A stretch of DNA of 8,012 nucleotides from Candidatus Sabulitectum sp. (GTDB taxonomy: Bacteria; Fermentibacterota; Fermentibacteria; Fermentibacterales; JCC-6): contig JAGLQD010000407.1 in NCBI GenBank assembly GCA_023136985.1, forward strand, positions 1-8,012, read 5' to 3'. Below the pieces are notes generated by a model that worked only from the letters and a program-made list of their open reading frames with translations, was not told the DNA's origin and searched no databases. Of this stretch, positions 6,218 through 8,012 are shown one piece after another (position 1 is the stretch's first letter; each line of letters opens with the position of its first letter). Both the position numbers and the translations under genes were made by a program.

Positions 6218-6505
6218 TTGCCCATGGCCGGAGGGTCAGAGAGACTGACAGAAGCGGTAGACAGACTGATATTGAGGTATCGGTCTATGGACGATGACAA
6301 TAAGCGTCTAGCAAGCCGGGTAGAGGAACTGGAGAATAGAATTGAGTACCAGAAGGGTAATGCAGATTCTGAGGGTTACAATCTTCTCAGAATTCATTAC
6401 GCCAGACTTCTGCACGAGAGACAGGAGTTAAAGCAGAGGCTTGAGGCTCTGCTTGGGAAACTGGAAAAATTGAAAGATCAGCAGGGACAGAGTACTAATG
6501 ACTGA
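6218..6505 (+). CDS. Small coiled-coil protein, possible ZapB-like division factor
   Basis: A 95-aa hydrophilic protein that I do not recognise as a named family. It is predicted by eye to be almost entirely alpha-helical coiled coil, in two parts: about residues 8-45 (LTEAVDRLILRYRSM to ELENRI) and about 55-90 (LLRIHYARLLHERQELKQRL to LGKLEKLKDQ), joined by a short linker with Gly and Asn. There is no signal peptide, membrane segment or Cys. It lies 20 nt after rplT and overlaps zapA by 8 nt, so its translation is probably coupled to zapA. A small coiled-coil partner beside zapA recalls ZapB, which links ZapA-FtsZ to the chromosome terminus in E. coli. Function is inferred only from position and coiled-coil character. 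The coding frame is supported by the Shine-Dalgarno and the tight packing. Confidence 0.8.
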   Translation: MPMAGGSERLTEAVDRLILRYRSMDDDNKRLASRVEELENRIEYQKGNADSEGYNLLRIHYARLLHERQELKQRLEALLGKLEKLKDQQGQSTND

Positions 6506-6908
6506 CCGTCCGGAGACAACAAGAGTAAACATATACGGTCGGGAGTATTCAATAAGAGGCGAGGGCGATCCTGCTTACATTGCGGAGATCGCCCATTTTC
6601 TTGATATGAGAATGCGGCAGATGACAGAGAACATTGCCATGACCTCCACAGCGAAGGTGGCAATACTGGCATCACTGAACATTACAGATGAGTTGTTTAC
6701 AAAAACAAGACAACTCGAGGAAATGGAAGATGGCCATCAGATGTTTTTGTCCAGCCTTGCTGACAAAATTAACGATGTGCTCACCCCGGAGGAAAACTCG
6801 TCGGGATCATCCGTTCCGCTGCTTCGTGAACATATCAGGACTGCTTCATCTGATCCCCCCTCGATATTTCAGAAATCCACCCCAGGCAGTAGCAAAGATC
6901 AGCCATAG
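6498..6908 (+). CDS. zapA: Cell division protein ZapA
   Basis: ZapA binds and bundles FtsZ filaments at the division site. The 136-aa protein carries the family pattern: a beta-hairpin start (TRVNIYGREYSIRGEGDPAYI), helix AEIAHFLDMRMRQM, then TAKVAILASLNITDEL and a coiled-coil run KTRQLEEMED. The ZapA domain occupies about residues 8-95. The rest is a 40-residue Ser/Pro-rich tail without recognised motifs (SSGSSVPLLREH to SSKDQP), longer than typical ZapA, which has about 90-110 aa. The ATG overlaps the end of the coiled-coil gene, and AGGGA at 6483-6487 lies 10 nt upstream. zapA followed by rny is an arrangement I recall from several phyla. Confidence 0.9.
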   Translation: MTDRPETTRVNIYGREYSIRGEGDPAYIAEIAHFLDMRMRQMTENIAMTSTAKVAILASLNITDELFTKTRQLEEMEDGHQMFLSSLADKINDVLTPEENSSGSSVPLLREHIRTASSDPPSIFQKSTPGSSKDQP

Positions 6909-7017
6909 TCCTCGGAGGACAGTGCTCTGGAATGTGCCGCAGGGTTTTGGAGATTCGACACTGTTTCCCCGATTATTATAGATGAGTTCCTGCGCCTGAA
7001 ACGAGGAAAGCACGGAT
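6909..7017 (+). other. zapA-rny gap with complementary segments, possible leader or small RNA
   Basis: This 109-nt gap has no convincing gene. A palindrome at 6908-6920 (GTCCT, CGG, AGGAC) follows the zapA stop. TCCTCG (6909-6914) is complementary to CGAGGA (7002-7007), which contains the rny Shine-Dalgarno. CGCAGG (6938-6943) is complementary to CCTGCG (6989-6994), and ACAGTG (6919-6924) to CACTGT (6959-6964). The last two cross each other, so they would be alternatives or a pseudoknot. About one such 6-bp match is expected by chance at this length, so the evidence is weak. A poor promoter-like pair, TCGACA (6955-6960) and TATAGA (6977-6982) with a 16-nt spacer, could start rny transcription. 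6S RNA genes lie after zapA in some bacteria, but this gap is short for 6S. Confidence 0.3.
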
Positions 7018-8012
7018 ATGCATATACTAATTCCTATAGGATTTGCTGTTTTAGCGTTTGTGCTTGGTTTTTACCTGCATAAAATGCTTGTAACCAAGGA
7101 GATCGGAGGAGCATCCGCAGAGGCGGATCGTATTCTTTCCGAGTCCAGAAGAGAAGTTGAATCGCTGAAAAAAGAAGCTCTGCTGGAGGGTAGAGAAAAA
7201 ATCGTCGAGGAGAGGGCAGTCGAGCTTGAACGACTTCGGAGAAAACAATCTGAACTCGACAAGAGAGAGAATAGCATCAACAGGCTTTCTCAGCAGTCTG
7301 ATAGAACTCTGGAGATCCAGAAAACCAGAGCTGATTCTTTAGCCCAGCAGGAGACTGCGCTGGGCGAGATAGAACAGGCTTTACAGGCGAAACACAATAG
7401 AGCTAACAAGCTTATTGAGGAACACAACATCAGGCTGGAGGAGGTTGCAAGACTCTCCAGTGAAGAAGCAAGAGAGCTTCTTCTTTCCAACCTTCGGGAA
7501 GAAACAAATCTGGAAGCAGCAAAACTCACAAGAAGAATACTGGATGAGGCAGAAAGAGCCGCCGACGATAAGGCAAACAGTATTCTTGCAACAACCATTC
7601 AGAGATGTGCGGCGAACCATGTGGTGGAGAGCTGTATTTCTGTGGTGAATCTTGCCAATGATGACATGAAGGGTCGAATCATCGGCCGCGAGGGTCGCAA
7701 CATCAGAGCATTTGAAAAAGCCACCGGGGTGGATGTGATCATAGATGATACACCTGAAGCTGTTGTTCTCTCCTGTTTCGACCCGGTCCGAAGAGAGGTT
7801 GCCAGACTCTCTCTTGATAAACTGATAAACGATGGAAGAATACATCCGGGACGGATTGAATCGGTTGTGGCGAAAGTTCGAAGCGAGATGGAGCGTACTA
7901 TTCGCAAACTTGGGAATGAACTTGCCATGGAAGCAAGTGTCACCGGGTTGCATCCACAGCTTATCAGACATCTGGGCAGGCTCAGATACAGAACAAGTTA
8001 TGGCCAGAATAT
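7018..8012 (+). CDS. rny: Ribonuclease Y, N-terminal part (3' end outside window)
   Basis: Membrane-anchored endoribonuclease that initiates mRNA decay. The frame is open from ATG 7018 to the window end, giving 331 of about 520 residues. Domains in order: an N-terminal membrane helix (about residues 3-20, ILIPIGFAVLAFVLGFYL), a long charged coiled coil (about 30-200, Glu/Arg/Lys-rich), and a KH RNA-binding domain around GRIIGREGRN (219-228) with the following ATGVDVIIDDTPEAV. The window ends in LGRLRYRTSYGQN, which in the family leads directly into the HD metal-dependent catalytic domain, not visible here. GAGGA at 7003-7007 is the ribosome-binding site. The start codon sits in a 10-bp palindrome, ATATGCATAT (7016-7025). 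The family and domain order are clear. Confidence 0.96.
   Translation, partial: MHILIPIGFAVLAFVLGFYLHKMLVTKEIGGASAEADRILSESRREVESLKKEALLEGREKIVEERAVELERLRRKQSELDKRENSINRLSQQSDRTLEIQKTRADSLAQQETALGEIEQALQAKHNRANKLIEEHNIRLEEVARLSSEEARELLLSNLREETNLEAAKLTRRILDEAERAADDKANSILATTIQRCAANHVVESCISVVNLANDDMKGRIIGREGRNIRAFEKATGVDVIIDDTPEAVVLSCFDPVRREVARLSLDKLINDGRIHPGRIESVVAKVRSEMERTIRKLGNELAMEASVTGLHPQLIRHLGRLRYRTSYGQN

Noticed and set aside
6688..6981. 97-aa open frame overlapping zapA in another + frame
   Set aside because: It is a shadow of zapA and lacks a ribosome-binding site; the zapA frame has clear family motifs.
6922..6985. Tiny ORFs in the zapA-rny gap (GTG 6922 to TAG 6981; ATG 6932 to TGA 6985)
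   Set aside because: They have about 17-19 codons, with ribosome-binding-site spacing too short or too long and no recognisable peptide. They could be leader peptides but the sequence does not support it.
7381..7971. 196-aa minus-strand open frame
   Set aside because: It lies wholly antisense to rny, whose coiled-coil and KH domains are certain. The minus-strand product has no recognisable domain.
1..8012. Mobile element, CRISPR array, defence system or horizontally acquired island
   Set aside because: No transposase, integrase, inverted terminal repeats, spaced direct repeats or phage genes are seen, and the genes are tightly packed housekeeping functions with no visible change in style.

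Overview
The window is an ordinary bacterial housekeeping segment, about 8 kb long with every gene on the + strand. It consists of two operon-like blocks separated by a stem-loop, a promoter and a tRNA gene. There are no mobile elements, CRISPR arrays, phage genes or defence genes. The organism is a bacterium of moderate GC that uses TTG starts and TAG stops freely. The L20 sequence and the unusual gene order suggest a lineage outside the best-studied phyla, perhaps in or near the FCB group, but this is a low-confidence inference from motif memory.

Block 1 (1-2898) holds the 3' part of ileS (isoleucyl-tRNA synthetase), then lspA (lipoprotein signal peptidase), then a carbamate kinase gene, arcC. 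The genes overlap by a few bases and read as one transcription unit. The arcC gene is the odd member: no arginine deiminase or carbamoyltransferase gene is beside it. An 8-bp GC-rich perfect stem-loop without a U-tract follows arcC.

The divider (2899-3132) carries the stem-loop, a strong sigma70-type promoter (TTGACA, 18-nt spacer, TATTAT), and a tRNA-Val with anticodon GAC and encoded CCA. The tRNA ends only 35 nt before the likely thrS start, so tRNA and mRNA are probably made on one transcript.

Block 2 (3133-8012) is thrS, infC, rpmI, rplT, a small coiled-coil gene, zapA and the 5' two-thirds of rny. It combines translation (ThrRS, IF3, L35, L20), cell division (ZapA and a possible ZapB-like partner) and mRNA turnover (RNase Y). 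pheS and pheT, which often sit between rplT and zapA, are missing. The best regulatory signal is infC: its only family-consistent start is an ATC codon, with GGAGG 9 nt upstream inside the end of thrS. This fits the known IF3 autoregulation through non-canonical initiation codons. The 109-nt gap between zapA and rny has several short complementary segments, one covering the rny ribosome-binding site. It is a weak candidate for a structured leader or a small RNA.

I found no clearly new biological system. The points worth a second look are the infC start, the tRNA-Val/thrS transcript, the orphan arcC, and the zapA-rny gap.
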